Assembly: GCA_023101885.1 (NCBI GenBank)
Contig: JALPQD010000206.1
Span: 411,107-475,106 of the forward strand
DNA: 64,000 nt
Source: Typhlomys cinereus
Lineage: Eukaryota > Chordata > Mammalia > Rodentia > Platacanthomyidae
Reading direction: 5' to 3'
Part shown: piece by piece, positions 21,190-32,889 of the stretch
Numbering within the stretch: position 1 is the stretch's first letter
Layout: every line of letters starts with the position of its first letter
The notes under the pieces: model-generated
Databases searched by the model: none
The model's input: only the letters and a program-made list of their open reading frames with translations
Told to the model about the DNA's origin: nothing
Position numbers and translations under genes: made by a program

Positions 21190-21443
21190 TGTGTGTGTAT
21201 CAGAGATTAGAGGGCACTATGTGTCCCTGTGGAGGGCCAAGGGTGAATTCGGGAATCATCCTGGATTGCTTCTATCTCCTTTTGCTTCGCTCTGGAATTT
21301 CCCGGGCTCTGCCCATGAGGGACGAGACATTCATGTCACTGCCTTTTCCATCTGGCATTTTTGTATGTGGGACTTGGGATCTGAACTCAGGACCTCCTGC
21401 TTTGGAGGCAGAGTCTTAACCACTGGGCCATCTCTCCAGCCCT
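21125..21443 (-). mobile_element. Full-length tRNA-headed SINE with 14-bp duplication
   Basis: Minus-strand SINE: head complement 'cactgggccatctctccagc' near 21421-21440, B-box region near 21380, body through 'gaattcgggaatcatcctgg', and a 3' (TG)n of about 60 bases (21139-21200). The flanks 21111-21124 and 21444-21457 agree at 12 of 14 positions. The protein-like frames across the TG run are artefacts. Confidence 0.85.
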
Positions 21444-21445
21444 GG

Positions 21446-21545
21446 TTTCATTTTCAAGATAGGTTCTCATCTATGCCATCCTCTTGCATTTGTCTCCCCA
21501 GTGCTGGGGATGCGGACATGGGCTACCATCATGTCCAGCCCAAAA
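21446..21545 (-). mobile_element. B1-like SINE fragment
   Basis: 'caagataggttctcatctat' to 'catgtccagccc' is the complement of a B1 right half. It abuts the SINE above. Confidence 0.45.
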
Positions 21546-21710
21546 TGTGCTTGTTTATAGTTTTAAATAGCCACTTGGACTTTTCTGTAAACAATGGGTT
21601 AATGGAATAAACAAGAAGGGGGCTGAGAGAAGCAAGGAGAACAAGTCAGTGATCCAAGAGAGAAATGTCAGGGCTTGGGTTGAGGTGGCCAGCCAAGGGA
21701 GGTCAATCTT

Positions 21711-22115
21711 CTCCCTTCCTTCCTCCCTCCCTCCCTCCCTCCTTTCTTCCTTCCTTCCTTCCTTCCTTCCTTCCTTCCTTCCTCCCTTCCTTCTTTCCTT
21801 CTCCCTCCCTCCCTTCTTCCTCCCTTTTTCCCTCCCTCCCTCCCTCCCTCCTTCCCTCCCTTCCTTTTTCCCTTCCTTCCTTCTTCCCTTCCTCCCTTCC
21901 TCCCTCCCTTCCTTCCTCCCTTCCTTTCTTCCTCCCTCCGTCCCTTCCCCCCTTCCTTCTTCCCTCCTTTCCTCCCTCCTTTCCTCCCTCCCTCCCTCCC
22001 TCCCTCCCTTCCTTCCTTCCTTCTTTCTTTCTTCCCTTTTTCCTTCCTTTTCTCCTTCTCCTTCATTCCTTCCATCCTTCCTTCCTTTTCCTGTCTTCTC
22101 TTCTTCTTCTTCTCT
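21711..22115. repeat. Long TTCC/TCCC polypyrimidine tract
   Basis: About 400 bp of nearly pure C/T on the plus strand built from TTCC and TCCC units with TTTC interruptions, ending near a C-run at 22118-22126. All four long translations across it (163-207 codons, Ser/Pro/Phe-rich or Glu/Gly/Lys/Arg-rich) are artefacts of missing stops. Such tracts can adopt H-DNA triplexes and often misassemble. Confidence 0.92.
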
Positions 22116-22736
22116 TCCCCCCCCCATCTCCCATCTTTCTTGGTGGATTTATATTGCAATGCTGTGCGACCCCATCTCTTCCTTTGTTCCTGAGAAATCT
22201 CTCACTGTCTGGAAAAGGGGATATTGCACAGAAGATTCTGACAGCTGGAATCTTTTGAACCCTCTGTACTAGCCTCTGAAAGCTGAAAGCTTCTCTTTCA
22301 AAGGACCTGCGGCTCTCTTTCCTCCTTGGTGACATCAGCCTCGTATCACTGCGCAGACAGGGTCATGCGCCTTGTTCTCTCTCCTGGGGGTGGAGGTATT
22401 GTTCATGCTGACTCCTGACTTCAGGCATCTTGCAAGTGCACAGCTGGGTGACTACGACTTCCTGCTAAAGGCTCTATTGTTTCAACCAAGAGTTGGGTGG
22501 CAAAGGATTAGAGAAGGAAACCGAAATGCTTGGAATGAGTTATTGGCTTAAAGTCACATTTCTTTTTAGAATATACTTCTTTATTGTTTTCTCCCCTTTC
22601 TCAAAAACAACATTTACTACTGGAAAATAAGAAACTAGAAAGTACAAAACCCATTATTCCACTTACTCAGTGGAATCCATATGCTGTGTAAAAATATACA
22701 GGTAATTTTTTTTTATCATTTTACTATTATAAGTTG
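22116..22736. other. Unique sequence
   Basis: No gene or repeat recognised. Confidence 0.4.
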
Positions 22737-22737
22737 T

Positions 22738-23092
22738 ATGAGAGAGAGGGTAGGGAGAGAGAGAGAGGGAGGGAAGAGAGAAGAATGAGGGAAGAGAGGA
22801 GAAAGAAGGGAGAGGGAAGAGACTGGAAAGAGAGAGGAGAAGGAAAGGAGAGCAGAGAGAAGGGGGTGAGAGAAAGGAGGCGGACTTCTCTTATCATTTC
22901 TGCCACTCTGCATGCTTTCTCCAGTCCACAAGCTTCTGTGCGCTTCTCCGTTCTCCACCTCTCATCTCCCAGCAGGATGGAAAAACTACACATGCGAGTC
23001 ACCGTCACCACATCCTGCTTACGGTGGGTTCTGAGGAATTGAACTCAGAACACCAGGCTTCACTTACACTCGCTGAGCCACCCCCAGCCCAG
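22738..23092 (-). mobile_element. B2/B3-like SINE with a purine-rich GA tail, minus strand
   Basis: The head complement is 'cactcgctgagccaccccca' (about 23067-23088), and 'gttctgaggaattgaactca' is the B-box region. The 3' side is a G/A tract (22738-22880), probably an expanded microsatellite at the SINE tail. The open frames in the purine tract are artefacts. Confidence 0.55.
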
Positions 23093-23207
23093 TAAATGCA
23101 ACTTTCAAGCAACTCAATTTTCACTAATTCTAAAAATCAACACTACTCACTCTGAATAGTTTAGAGAGTATAAAAATGCAAAAAAACAAAGTGACTAACT
23201 CACCATC

Positions 23208-23631
23208 TCTCATAGTTAGGCACAGGTGTCAACTTGATGGTTGAGGGTTTGAGCTCTGGGCACATTTGTAGAGAATTAGTGGTTGGGTTAAGCCCAGAGC
23301 AAACCTGCAGGAAATTGTCTGGTTGACGGGGAAGGCCCAGCCCATGGTGGGTGGGACTAGGCCCTGAACAGGTGAATAAAATACTGAGAACTGGTTGAGG
23401 AAGGTTGTATCCTTCTGTTTACTTGGCCAGACATGCTGGTCTGGTAAGTAAGGATTGTCCCTCTCTCAGTTGTTATGTGGTGATGGTGTGGCCAGTTCCC
23501 TCGGCCCTGGTGTTGGTGTGTGCTCTCCCACCAAGCTGGACTGAGAACTGTAACCAGGAATCGTAAGAGAGACTAGACCCTTGTTCCCTTTGATGGTCAT
23601 TTATCAGCAACCATGCAGGTGAACTGCAACA
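23208..23631 (+). mobile_element. MaLR-type LTR ('family A'), complete, with perfect 5-bp duplication
   Basis: 424 bp from TCTCATAGTTAGGCACAGG (first G of TG mutated) to ...GAACTGCAACA, flanked by CCATC at 23203-23207 and 23632-23636. It contains 'gtcaacttgatggttgaggg', 'ggcccagcccatggtgggtg' and 'ggccagacatgctggtctgg', and is the best reference copy for this family in the window. The 5-bp duplication fits an ERVL-type integrase. Confidence 0.85.
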
Positions 23632-23636
23632 CCATC

Positions 23637-23799
23637 CTTAGTTTCTCATAATATTTTTCTGTTTACATCATTTAATATATATTTTATACAACCAAGACCA
23701 CACTGTGTACTTATTTTTGCAATTAATATTGCTATTGATAACATTCTTGTAATGAACTTGCTCTTCATAATTATTATTTTGAATTACTGCATAAAACTT
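23637..23799. other. AT-rich unique sequence
   Basis: No gene or repeat family recognised. Confidence 0.4.
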
Positions 23800-24085
23800 C
23801 CATCTACAAAGTTGGATGTGTGAAGGGAAATGCTCTTATCTGTGGGATGGCTTGAAGAGAAGCAGCTTCGTATGCCACAAGAGGCCTGGACCTCCACAAG
23901 AGTAGACGAGCCAGAGGGAATCCTGGGGTCCACAGAAGCAGACAGGTAGGAGAGTGGGAGGGAGTGTGATGGATTGATGAAGGGAAGGGAGAGAAATGGG
24001 AGGGAGGGGGATGGAGGGAAGCAGGGAGAAGTACTCAATATGCTTGTAAAACTAGAAAATAAAATAATAAAAAAAAAGAAAAGAC
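23800..24085 (+). mobile_element. Possible LINE-1 3' end with G/A-rich tract
   Basis: A purine-rich section (23945-24030) followed by 'gaaaataaaataataaaaaa' resembles the G-rich tract and A-rich terminus of rodent LINE-1 3' UTRs. I did not identify ORF2 sequence upstream. Confidence 0.4.
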
Positions 24086-24089
24086 GATC

Positions 24090-24424
24090 TCAAGATACTG
24101 CACCTTACTGAGAGACCACTGAGGATTAATGCTGGATGTGGGAAGGGGAGTAACTTTCCTAACTTATCCACTGATTTATAATCCATATTCCATCAGTAGT
24201 TCAGGCGTATGTCAGTAAAGACAACCTAAATGAAATTTGGTGGGCCACATGTGTCAAAAATAAACCATGAAAGTATGTGGGACACTGATTGGTAAGAGCG
24301 TTTATAGTGGGGAAAGAATGGAGGATGTACTGTGTAATTAAGGGTGAACATCTCATAAATTCATTGTATTCATGTATAGAACTGTCAATGAATAAAAACA
24401 ATGAATAATTAAAAAAAAAAAAAC
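24090..24424 (+). mobile_element. Possible older LINE-1 3' end with poly(A)
   Basis: The end 'gaactgtcaatgaataaaaa' plus 'caatgaataatt' and an A-run (24409-24423) matches the style of older rodent LINE-1 3' termini. The 5' limit is a guess. Confidence 0.4.
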
Positions 24425-25380
24425 CCTTCCATCTGCATTTGCTGCAAAGTGCCTGGATTTCTAATCATAAAGAAATCGATACATGAAATGGAAACAAGAC
24501 CAGCTTGATGGACTTGTTGTTGGAATTAAGTGGGTTAGACGAGTTGTGCACGGACCGGCTCTCAACATTCCTGTCTGAGAACGCGTTAAAAATAATTTTT
24601 CATTATATTTAATTCCTAATGGAAATGTCTGTCTATAAAGCTATTGTGGGTATGGCTGGTTTTCATTTCCTTTACAGTTCATACCCAGCATTGGATGTAC
24701 TGGTTAGAGGGTGGGCATAATGTTAAAAAAAAAAAAAAAAGTAGCGGTGAGCTTGCTCGTGTGTCCAAGAGCTATAGGGAAAGATGCAGACGGTGGTGTC
24801 TTTGTCACAGATGAGAACAAATAGAAGAGCGATGTCAAACCTGATGAGCCATCTCCATTCTCGTGCAGCTGAAAGGAAGGACAGCTTCCTGAGTACATGG
24901 AGCACAGCCCCTGGGACTGTCCAAAACCTTCCTCCCCCTCAGCATTCCTAGTGCCACCAGGGCAGCTTGACTCTTTTCCCCACCCCCAAGAATGCTGCTT
25001 TCCTGCCGCCCAAATCACTGCTCAAGTACTGGAGATGTCATCAATAGTGTAGGTGATAGCAAATAGTCCTGAGGAGGCGGGGTCTGAAGCAGAAGAGGAA
25101 AGGGCAATTGCCAGGTTTGGGAAAGACCAATCCCTGTGGCAGCCACAACTTTGCAGTGGGCCCCACCTTAGATACCAGAGATTATCTGTCACATTTAAAA
25201 TATGCAGTACTAAATCCTATCACAGATTCATAATGGCTTCTCTTCAGCTCAGAGATTCAATTTAAGCCTAGGGCTGTTTCTAGTTAATTCCTATCCAACC
25301 TCACCCCAACCAGCCACTCAGCTGGTGGCTTGCTCCTTAACAACACTTCCATTCTTCTAGCTCCTCTTCCTCATTCAGCC
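24425..25380. other. Unique sequence with an A16 run
   Basis: A poly(A) run at 24725-24740 has no element I can identify before it. No gene. Confidence 0.4.
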
Positions 25381-25424
25381 TCTGTGGCTCACCATTCAGT
25401 CTCTGGGTGGGGTTAGGCCTAGCC

Positions 25425-25476
25425 CCAATCAAACCTAGCCAATCAAGCGGGGCTATCCCTTGACTACTATGATTGG
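25425..25476. promoter_or_regulatory. Three CCAAT boxes within 52 bp
   Basis: CCAAT at 25425-25429 and 25439-25443, and inverted (ATTGG) at 25472-25476. The last two sit in good NF-Y contexts (AGCCAATCA and TGATTGGCT). Spaced CCAAT pairs are typical of NF-Y promoters and also of some LTRs. No TATA box or CpG island accompanies them, so promoter function is only a possibility. Confidence 0.25.
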
Positions 25477-25499
25477 CTCAGAGGTAGCCAGGTGACTAA

Positions 25500-26369
25500 C
25501 TCGAGGTCTGTGTCTAAGAACTGTAAGTGAAGAAGCCTTTTTTTTTTCTTGGAGATGCACGTTTAATGGATCATTTAAATTCCAATGGCTTGAAGCCATT
25601 ATGGGACTGTTGTGTGGGCAATGAATCAATTCCAGAGCAAAGGAGAGAATTTCAGGGACAGGGTGTTATCCCATATGATGTGTACTCCTGGTTTGGGTAA
25701 TAGAAATTGTACGCTTCCCTTTAATCCCCCTCACTCTGTTTGATCCTGCTGCCCAACACAGTGGTTCTTCTAGAGAAGAAAGATGGCCAAATAAATAATC
25801 AGGTCTACTTCTCTGCTGAGTCGACAATGGTATTCACACTTGTGGCCCTTGTGGACATGGACACATACAGCTGGTAAGTTCAAGGGGGAATGAGTTGGTG
25901 ACATGCTATCTTTAATCAATTCAGTTTTGGAGGCAGAATTTTTATTAAAGATTAGACCAGTTCAGAGGCACAAAAGGAGGCGTTATATTAATTACAAACA
26001 ACCTCCTATCTCTAACATCTTTTATGTCTTTCTAACTTTATTATATTGTCCCTCCATTTCCCCAAAGAGGTAGGCTCAGAAGAAAAAAGTCACTTGAGAG
26101 TGTCCAGACACTAGACACATATCCTCTGAGTCCAAATGATTTGTTATTACTGCTTTTGCATTTTCTTCTTAAAAATATTACCCTATTCTTTTTTTTTTTT
26201 TAATGGGAATTCACACTGGGTACAGCATTCAAGAAGTACAATGAGTGAAAAGCGCAGCCATGTGGATTCCCCTTTGCCCATCTTTCCGGACCTTGCTATA
26301 TTTTTAAGAGGTTGCCTATGCATTTTCAAACTGTTTCCTGATGGGACTCTCCAACAAGTGGTAACTTAG
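25500..26369. other. Unique sequence
   Basis: No gene or repeat family recognised. T-runs at 25538-25546 and 26190-26201. Confidence 0.4.
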
Positions 26370-26660
26370 TATTCAGACACAGCACATTGGCATCCTTTGA
26401 GGCAATATATTTTGGAGACATTTCCACCTCAGCATACACAAAGCTTTCTCGTTCTTATTTTTTGCGTTGCATAGAGTCCATTGTATGGCAACATCATTTG
26501 TTATTTAGCCAGTTTCATTTTGACTGGTACATCATTTAAAAACTCAGGCACTGCAGACATTTCAGCATGTATCTGTAAGCTCAGTTACTAGAAATAAACT
26601 TGCTGGAGAAAGGGATATATTCATTTCAAATTCTGATAGGTCCTGTCAAATTATCCTACT
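26370..26660 (+). mobile_element. Ancient LINE-1 3' end
   Basis: 'agagtccattgtatggcaac', 'tatttagccagtttcatttt' and 'actagaaataaacttgctgg' follow the order of old LINE-1 (L1M class) 3' ends. Highly diverged. Confidence 0.5.
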
Positions 26661-27369
26661 TGAGCTGAAATGCTCTGCCTTCAGCGACCTAGGAAGCTAG
26701 TATTTTTTCCACATTCTCGGTTGATGTGTTACTAGTTTTTTCCAACCTGCTCCATCTGATGGGTGAATTATTGGTAGCAGATTGAAATTTTAATTCACAA
26801 GGCAGCTTTTAAATGTAAAAAGCTTGAGGGATTTGAACTGCAGGGGGAGATTGCAAATATAGAGCATTTGAGGCATTTATTGCTTCTATTTGAGGGGAAG
26901 TAGTTCATATAGACCTTTTCTTTAAGCATAATGATCTCTAATGTTTGGTATCTTACAACCCTATCAGGTTCTGTGGTATGTGCATACTCTAAAATGACCC
27001 ATAATTTTTATATAGTTATTATGTGTCAAACTGTCTATGAATCCTACTATCTACAACAATATATATGATATAATCTCATTCACAATAAGTTCACCAACAA
27101 CCCTAAGTGTTAGATATTATAAATCTAGGTTATAGTTAAATATATGTGTACCAACACATGTGTGCCTATTATACATACCCATATATATGTAAGGACACAC
27201 ACAGGTAATCATGTTCACAGTAAGTACGCCTAACACTATGAGATATAGTCTTATGTGATAGATATTTGACCCCCAGATTTTAGCTGAAGAAGCAGAATCC
27301 CAGGCACTTTCCTGGGTCACAGATCTGGCGTTGCACACCATTTTTCTTCTGGTTATAGCCTAATCCTTA
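26661..27369. other. AT-rich unique sequence
   Basis: No gene recognised. TA-rich microsatellite-like stretch near 27050-27200. Confidence 0.4.
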
Positions 27370-27750
27370 GACTTTGCCTGCAGTCTAAGCTAAGGAAGAT
27401 GTTGTATAGCAACATGAAACATCCCATCCTGCAGAAGACTCAGAAAACAAACAGGTTCTGGAGGTCCCCAAAACTAGCAAGATTCAGGGTTACCTCTCCC
27501 CAAGGTGAGGAAAAGCAGTAAACTCTTGGGCGGGGGACTACCCCACCATTCAGCAGACTGGAAGAGATGCTGAGCAGTCCAGAAGTCTGGGAACTATCCT
27601 AGAAGCAAGTCCACCCCCAGGCTCTCACGAGTGCACCCCTGGGTGGGAGGTGGGGCTTCTGGTGATATAGCTGCCTTTGAGTCTTCCCTGAACCTGTAAG
27701 TAATGCTCGCCCCTCTTCCTGTAAGTGATTGATAGTAAACTCCTTTGTTC
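27370..27750 (+). mobile_element. Possible unclassified LTR
   Basis: The text 'gggtgggaggtggggcttct', 'gagtcttccctgaacctgta' and 'agtaatgctcgcccc' resembles the U3/R part of rodent ERV LTRs, but I could not define ends or a duplication. It could equally be unique sequence. Confidence 0.25.
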
Positions 27751-28432
27751 ATCAAGTTGGAAATCAGGGTTAGAAGTGGTGATTGCGGTTAGCGAAAAAA
27801 TGACTACTTCTGGGGGGGGGGTTTAGAGATGGGAGAAATGTGGGTCTTGGTGGGCAACACCCAGAACAGAAAGTGTCATAACAGCACACCCCTCTAATAA
27901 GTACAAGGCACTGGTTCTCTTTGAGCTTTGTAGCGCCTAAACGATTTGGCTTTAGGCTGCCCTTTCCTTCATTGCATGCATTGATAGAAATTTTAGATTG
28001 GATCAGAAAATGCACTCAAAACAATCGTCGAAATTAGTCCATACTTGCAGTTCTTCGTGATCAGGGAGTAGTGGTGATGAACACGGGAAACCGAAAAAAA
28101 AGCAAATTTCATGAAACAATAGGGTGCGTGTCAGTACGTGAGGGACGTTTGGCCCCTCCCTTCCCTTCATATCTCTCACTTATCCCCCAACACCAAATTC
28201 TCCTTTCCGGGGCTGATACCCCCCCTCCCTCAACGGCGTACATTTTTTATTATCTCTCTCCCCTTTTTCAACACTCTCCGTTCTTAATTCAAGTCTCTTA
28301 AAGAATACTGACGGGGATCTAGTTTTCAGCCCATAACTGCACTTCTCAACAGCCACTTGACAATCTTTTCCTAAGGTGAACCTGCTCCAAACCTTCTCCT
28401 GCTTCCCCTCCCCTTCTGGCCACAGCAGAATA
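27751..28432. other. Unique sequence
   Basis: No gene recognised. C/T-rich from about 28150. Confidence 0.4.
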
Positions 28433-28435
28433 GCT

Positions 28436-28492
<57 letters not shown>
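28433..28492. repeat. CT microsatellite
   Basis: (CT)n with one TTC interruption, near-perfect over 60 bp. Confidence 0.9.
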
Positions 28493-28494
<2 letters not shown>

Positions 28495-28956
28495 CTCATA
28501 TTTCTTTTCTTCTTCCTTATTCCCCTATACCTAATATTTAAAAAAATGAAATTTTGTAACATGGCCTCTACCTCATTCAATGTTTAAGTATAAGCTGTGT
28601 TATAATCTATAGAAGCACAACATTGCACAGGTCTCCACCACTTTTTTGTCTCGAAAAATGCATATATAAATACATAAATATTAATAAAATAATAAAAATG
28701 AAAAATAATAAATTCCTTGTCCCCTCCCCTTGTTTCTCTTTGTCTTCTCTGCTTGTAGGAGTGCTACTGCTTTAAATGTGTCACATTTAAATGTGTCCCT
28801 TCCTGCCAGAAATCGTGCAGTATCAGCCCTCCTGTGACTGGCTTGTTAAGTTTAGCATCATGTTCTTCAGGTCCATTTTCTGCTATGTCTTTGTTTCTAC
28901 TATGTCTAAACTCTTATGTAATTTGACTGCATTATCTTGTTAAATATCTCTGCTAA
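28493..28956. other. Unique sequence up to the LINE-1 target site
   Basis: AT-rich; no gene recognised. Ends at the left copy of the LINE-1 target-site duplication (28957-28970). Confidence 0.4.
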
Positions 28957-28999
28957 AATACATGTTCCACCTATTCTACAGATCATCTCAAAAGTCAGG

Positions 29000-31794
29000 G
29001 AACTGGTTCAGCCAAAGAAGAGGGAGAAACCTAGTAGATAAGAACACATTAGCAAAATAAGGGGAGAAATATCTGAAATCGAGACTAAGAAAACGATAGA
29101 AAAAATCAACCAATCAAAAAGCTGGTTCTTTGAAAAAATCAACAAGATTGATACACCCCTAGCTAAACTAACCAAAAGCAAAGGAGAGAAAAACCCAAAT
29201 TAACAAAATTAAATGAACGGGAGTTATCATACTGATATCCAAGAAATCCAGAGAATTATAAAATCATATTTCAAAAACTTATACTCTGTGAAGTTTGACA
29301 ACACAAAAGAGATGGATGCATTTCTAAGTAAACAAAACTTACCTAAATTGAATCAGAAAGTTGTGAATTATTTAAATAGTCCTATAACATATAAGGAAAT
29401 TGAGGGAAGTAATCTCGAATCTTCCCACCAAAAAATGTCCTGGACCAGATGGATTCGCACAGAGTTCTACCAGACATTTAAGGAGTTAATAACACCAATA
29501 CCCTTAAACGTCCATCAAATAGCAAAGGAAGGACACACCAATTCCTTCTATGAAGCTAATATCGTTTAATCCCAAAACCTAATAAAGATTCACTAAAAAA
29601 GAAAACTATAGGCCGATCTCCCTGAGAACACAGAGCAAGATTCTCAACAAAGTCTTAGCAAATCGAGATTCAAAAACATATCAAAAAGTCATTCCCGGGG
29701 ACACAAGTAGGCTTCATCTCTGGCACACAAGGTTGGTTCAACATACGCAAATCAATAAATGTAATTCATCATGTAAACCAGTCCAAAGTCCAAGACCTCT
29801 CTCAATAGATGCAGAAAAAGCTTTTGACAAGATCCAACAGCCTTTTATGATCAAAACGCTAGAGACAGTAGGAATGGAAGGAACCTTTATCAATATAATA
29901 AAAGCTGTATACAACAAGCCCACAGCAAGGATTATGCTCAAGGGGAAACATTGGAAGCATCCCCACTTCGATCAGGAACTAGACAAGGCTGTCCACTCTC
30001 ACCACTTCTATTCAATATTGTACTTGAAGTCTTAGCTGAAGCCATAAGACAAGAAAGGGACATAAGAGGATTCAAATCGGCAAGGAAGAAATCAAGCTAT
30101 CCCTATTTGCACATGACATGATTTATACCTGAGGGATCCCAAAAACTCCACCAGGAAGCTCTCTGGAACTAATTGAGAAGTTCAGCAGGGTGGCAGGATA
30201 CAAAAAAATGTGCAAAAATCAGAGGCCTTCCTATATGCCCAGAATGAAAGAAGTGAAAAAGCCTTGAGGAAACCATACATTTACTATAACCCTCTAAAAA
30301 AATGAAAACCTTGGTATAAACCTAACTAAGGAGGTAAAAGACCTTTACAATGAAAACTTTAAAACCCTAAAGAAAGAAATTGCAAGAAGACACCAGAAGG
30401 TGGAAAAGACCTCCCTTGTTCCTGGATTGGCAGAATCAACATTGAAAAATGACCATCCTACCAAAGGCAAATACAGATTCAATGCTATACCAATCAAAAT
30501 CCCAAAGCAATTCTTCAAAGAAGTTGACCAAATAATCTCAAAGTTCATATGGAGGCACAAAAGACCCAGGATAGCAAAAACAATCCTGAGTAACAAAAAC
30601 ACAGCTGGAGTATTACCATACCAAACCTAAGTCTATACTACAAATCCATAGTTATAAAGACAGCCTGGTACTGGCTCCAAAATAGACACACAGATCAATG
30701 GATAAGGATTGAAGACCCAGATATAAGCCCACAAAGTTACAGCCATTTGGTCTTTGACAAAGGGGCCCAAAGAATCCAATGGAAAAAAGAAAGCATCTTC
30801 AACAAATGGTGCTGGCAAAACTGGATCTCCACATGCAGAAGATTAAAGCTGGACCCGTACTTGTCACCATGTACAAGACTTAATTCCAAATGGATCAAGG
30901 ACCTTGATATCAGGCCAGAGACTATAAAAAACTATAGTTGAAAGGATAGGGAACTCCCTCGAGCTGATTGGGCTAGGCCAACACTTCCTAAACAGACATC
31001 CAATGGCACAATCACTGCTACCAACTCTCAACAGTTGGGATCTTGTGAAATTAAAGAGCTTCTGTTCAGATAAAAGATTGTCACCGAGCTCAAAGGCAAC
31101 CCACAGAATGGGAGAAAATCTTCACTAACCACATATCTGACAGAGCTCTACTGTCCAGAGTGCACAAAGAACTTAGAAAATTAAACTCCAAGGAAAACAC
31201 TGGCCCAATTAAAAAAATGGGCCCTGGAACTTCCAAGAAACTTTACCAGAGATGAAATTAAAATGTCTAACAATTATCTTAAAAAATGCTCCACTTCCTT
31301 CGCCATCAGGGAAATGCAAATCAAAACTTCCCTGAGATATCATCTCACCCCGGTCAGGACGGCAAAAATCCACAATACAAACAACGACAAATGCTGGAGA
31401 GGATGTGGAGAGAGGGGAACTCTCCTACATTGTTGGTGGGAATGCAGGCTCATACAGCCACTCTGGCGAGCTGTCTGGAGATTCTTAAAGAGAATTAAAG
31501 ATTGAAATGCCATATGACCCTGCTATCCCACTTTTGGGAATAACCCCCCATGCAGCAGAGGTTCACCTCGATAGCACAAGCTCGACCATGTTCATAGCAG
31601 CACTGTTTACAATAGCAAAGTCATGGAATCAACCTAAATGTCCAACAGTTGACGAGTGGATAAGGAAAAGGTGGTACATCTATACAATGGAGTACTACTC
31701 AGCCATCAAAAATGATGAATTACTGGAATTTGCTGGGAAATGGATTTCATTAGAAAGAATTATATTAAGTGGTATCCCAAACCCAGAAAATTAA
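29000..31794 (+). pseudogene. LINE-1 ORF2 (reverse transcriptase) pseudogene
   Basis: The reading frame is recognisable in pieces: 29213-29569 (linker to RT start), 29733-30035 (RT with the Asp of the first catalytic motif in '[12 protein letters not shown]'), 30400-30630, 30747-30941, 31263-31505 (Cys-rich part with 'CWRGCGERGTLLHCWW') and 31507-31794 (C-terminus). Frameshifts and stops separate them. At about 30106-30120 the reverse transcriptase signature that should read FADD reads FAHD, so a catalytic aspartate is lost. The endonuclease domain is missing through 5' truncation. It cannot encode an active protein. Confidence 0.92.
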
Positions 31795-32696
31795 GTGCCG
31801 TATGTACTTCCTAATAGGTGGCTCCTAGTACCAAACTCACCCAGCCCACATTGAGACACTCAAAAGTAAGCCTATGTAACACAGTAATTGCAAGGATTAT
31901 GAACAAGAGAGATGGGTTAGGAGGGCCCACACCAGAAACAAGGAGAGAGGAGACACCATGTTACAGCAGAGAAAATAGGCCTCCATCAAGGTCTGCAAGT
32001 AAGTAATGAGAACCTGGTTAAGTTCACAGACTTCTTTCCTGATCTCACCAGAAGGGGAGGGCATATAGTCTAGCAGTAAAAAAAGTAATCATTTTGCAAA
32101 TGGGTGATGGACCCCTCCCTCAGTGAGGTTTCCTACTCTATTACATCTACCCTTGAATGTGCTATTACAACAAGACTCAGTTTAACAGCTTTTTGTCTCT
32201 GGCCAGGGGGGGGTGACATACAGTGCCCAGCAGAATGGAGTGAAGGGAATTGCAGGAGCAGCAAAAATGCAAAAGAAAAATCAACAAACCACAATCCAGA
32301 ACTTCAGAGACTCTATATCAATCATAGAACTAGGCCAGCCTAATCTCTCCCCATCCTGGAGCTCAGGGACATTTGCGGAAGAGGGCGATGAAGAGGGGGC
32401 TAGGTAGATTGTAAGAGCAAAGGATGGGAGGAGCAACGTTGCAAGATTCTCAACATAGTTGGGGGCAAAGCAATCATAATGGGACTTTGCGCCCGCGCAA
32501 TGTCCAGCGCACTGTTGCCCTCAAAGTAGCATCTGTTAAGGGCACCGAGACCCCTGGAGACAAGGGATTGACAGCCATAGTAGTGATCTTATGCTTAAGG
32601 GGAACAAGAGAAAGGGCTTATGAAATGCCACTGGGTCCTTATATGTCATGCGGAGAGGAGGACCCAGTGGAGAGTTGGATACACAATAAGGACTCT

Positions 32697-32765
32697 CTGG
32701 GAATTGGAGGGAGGGCACTGGGGGAAGGGGAGGGGGAGAGGGGAGGGGGGAGGGGGAGGAGGAAT
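32697..32765 (+). repeat. G-rich tract in the LINE-1 3' UTR
   Basis: Many runs of three to six G separated by one to three A bases, on the sense strand of the LINE-1. A quadruplex-capable G tract is a known feature of mammalian L1 3' UTRs. The complement of a similar tract is seen at 19324-19395 in the L1 stub. Confidence 0.8.
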
Positions 32766-32889
32766 GGATAAAAAATTTTAAAATGTATAATTAAATTTTT
32801 AATAAAAAAAAATAAAAAATAAAAATAAAAATAAAAACTACAGAAGGAAAACTACCTGAAAAAAAAAAAAAAAAAAAAAAAAAAGAACA

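Larger units (their letters stand above)
28971..32884 (+). mobile_element. 5'-truncated rodent LINE-1 (ORF2 3' two-thirds, 3' UTR, poly(A))
   Basis: A 3.9-kb insertion. It begins inside ORF2 after the endonuclease domain (which is absent), runs through the reverse transcriptase and Cys-rich C-terminal parts to a stop at 31792-31794, then a 1-kb 3' UTR with a G-rich tract (32697-32765). The tail is double: an A-rich run (32801-32837), a 21-base segment (32838-32858), and a pure A26 (32859-32884). The flanks AATACATGTTCCAC (28957-28970) and AACACATATTCCAC (32886-32899) match at 12 of 14 positions, with both differences being transitions, as expected for an aged target-site duplication. Confidence 0.9.

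Noticed and set aside
21649..22272. Open frames of 163-207 codons on both strands
   Set aside because: Direct translations of the TTCC/TCCC repeat; no gene features.
29040..29049. AAGAACACAT as the left LINE-1 target duplication
   Set aside because: The same string follows the poly(A), but LINE-1 ORF2 sequence can be followed upstream of 29040 (KPSR, stop, [10 protein letters not shown] in frame). The 14-bp pair at 28957 and 32886 fits better.
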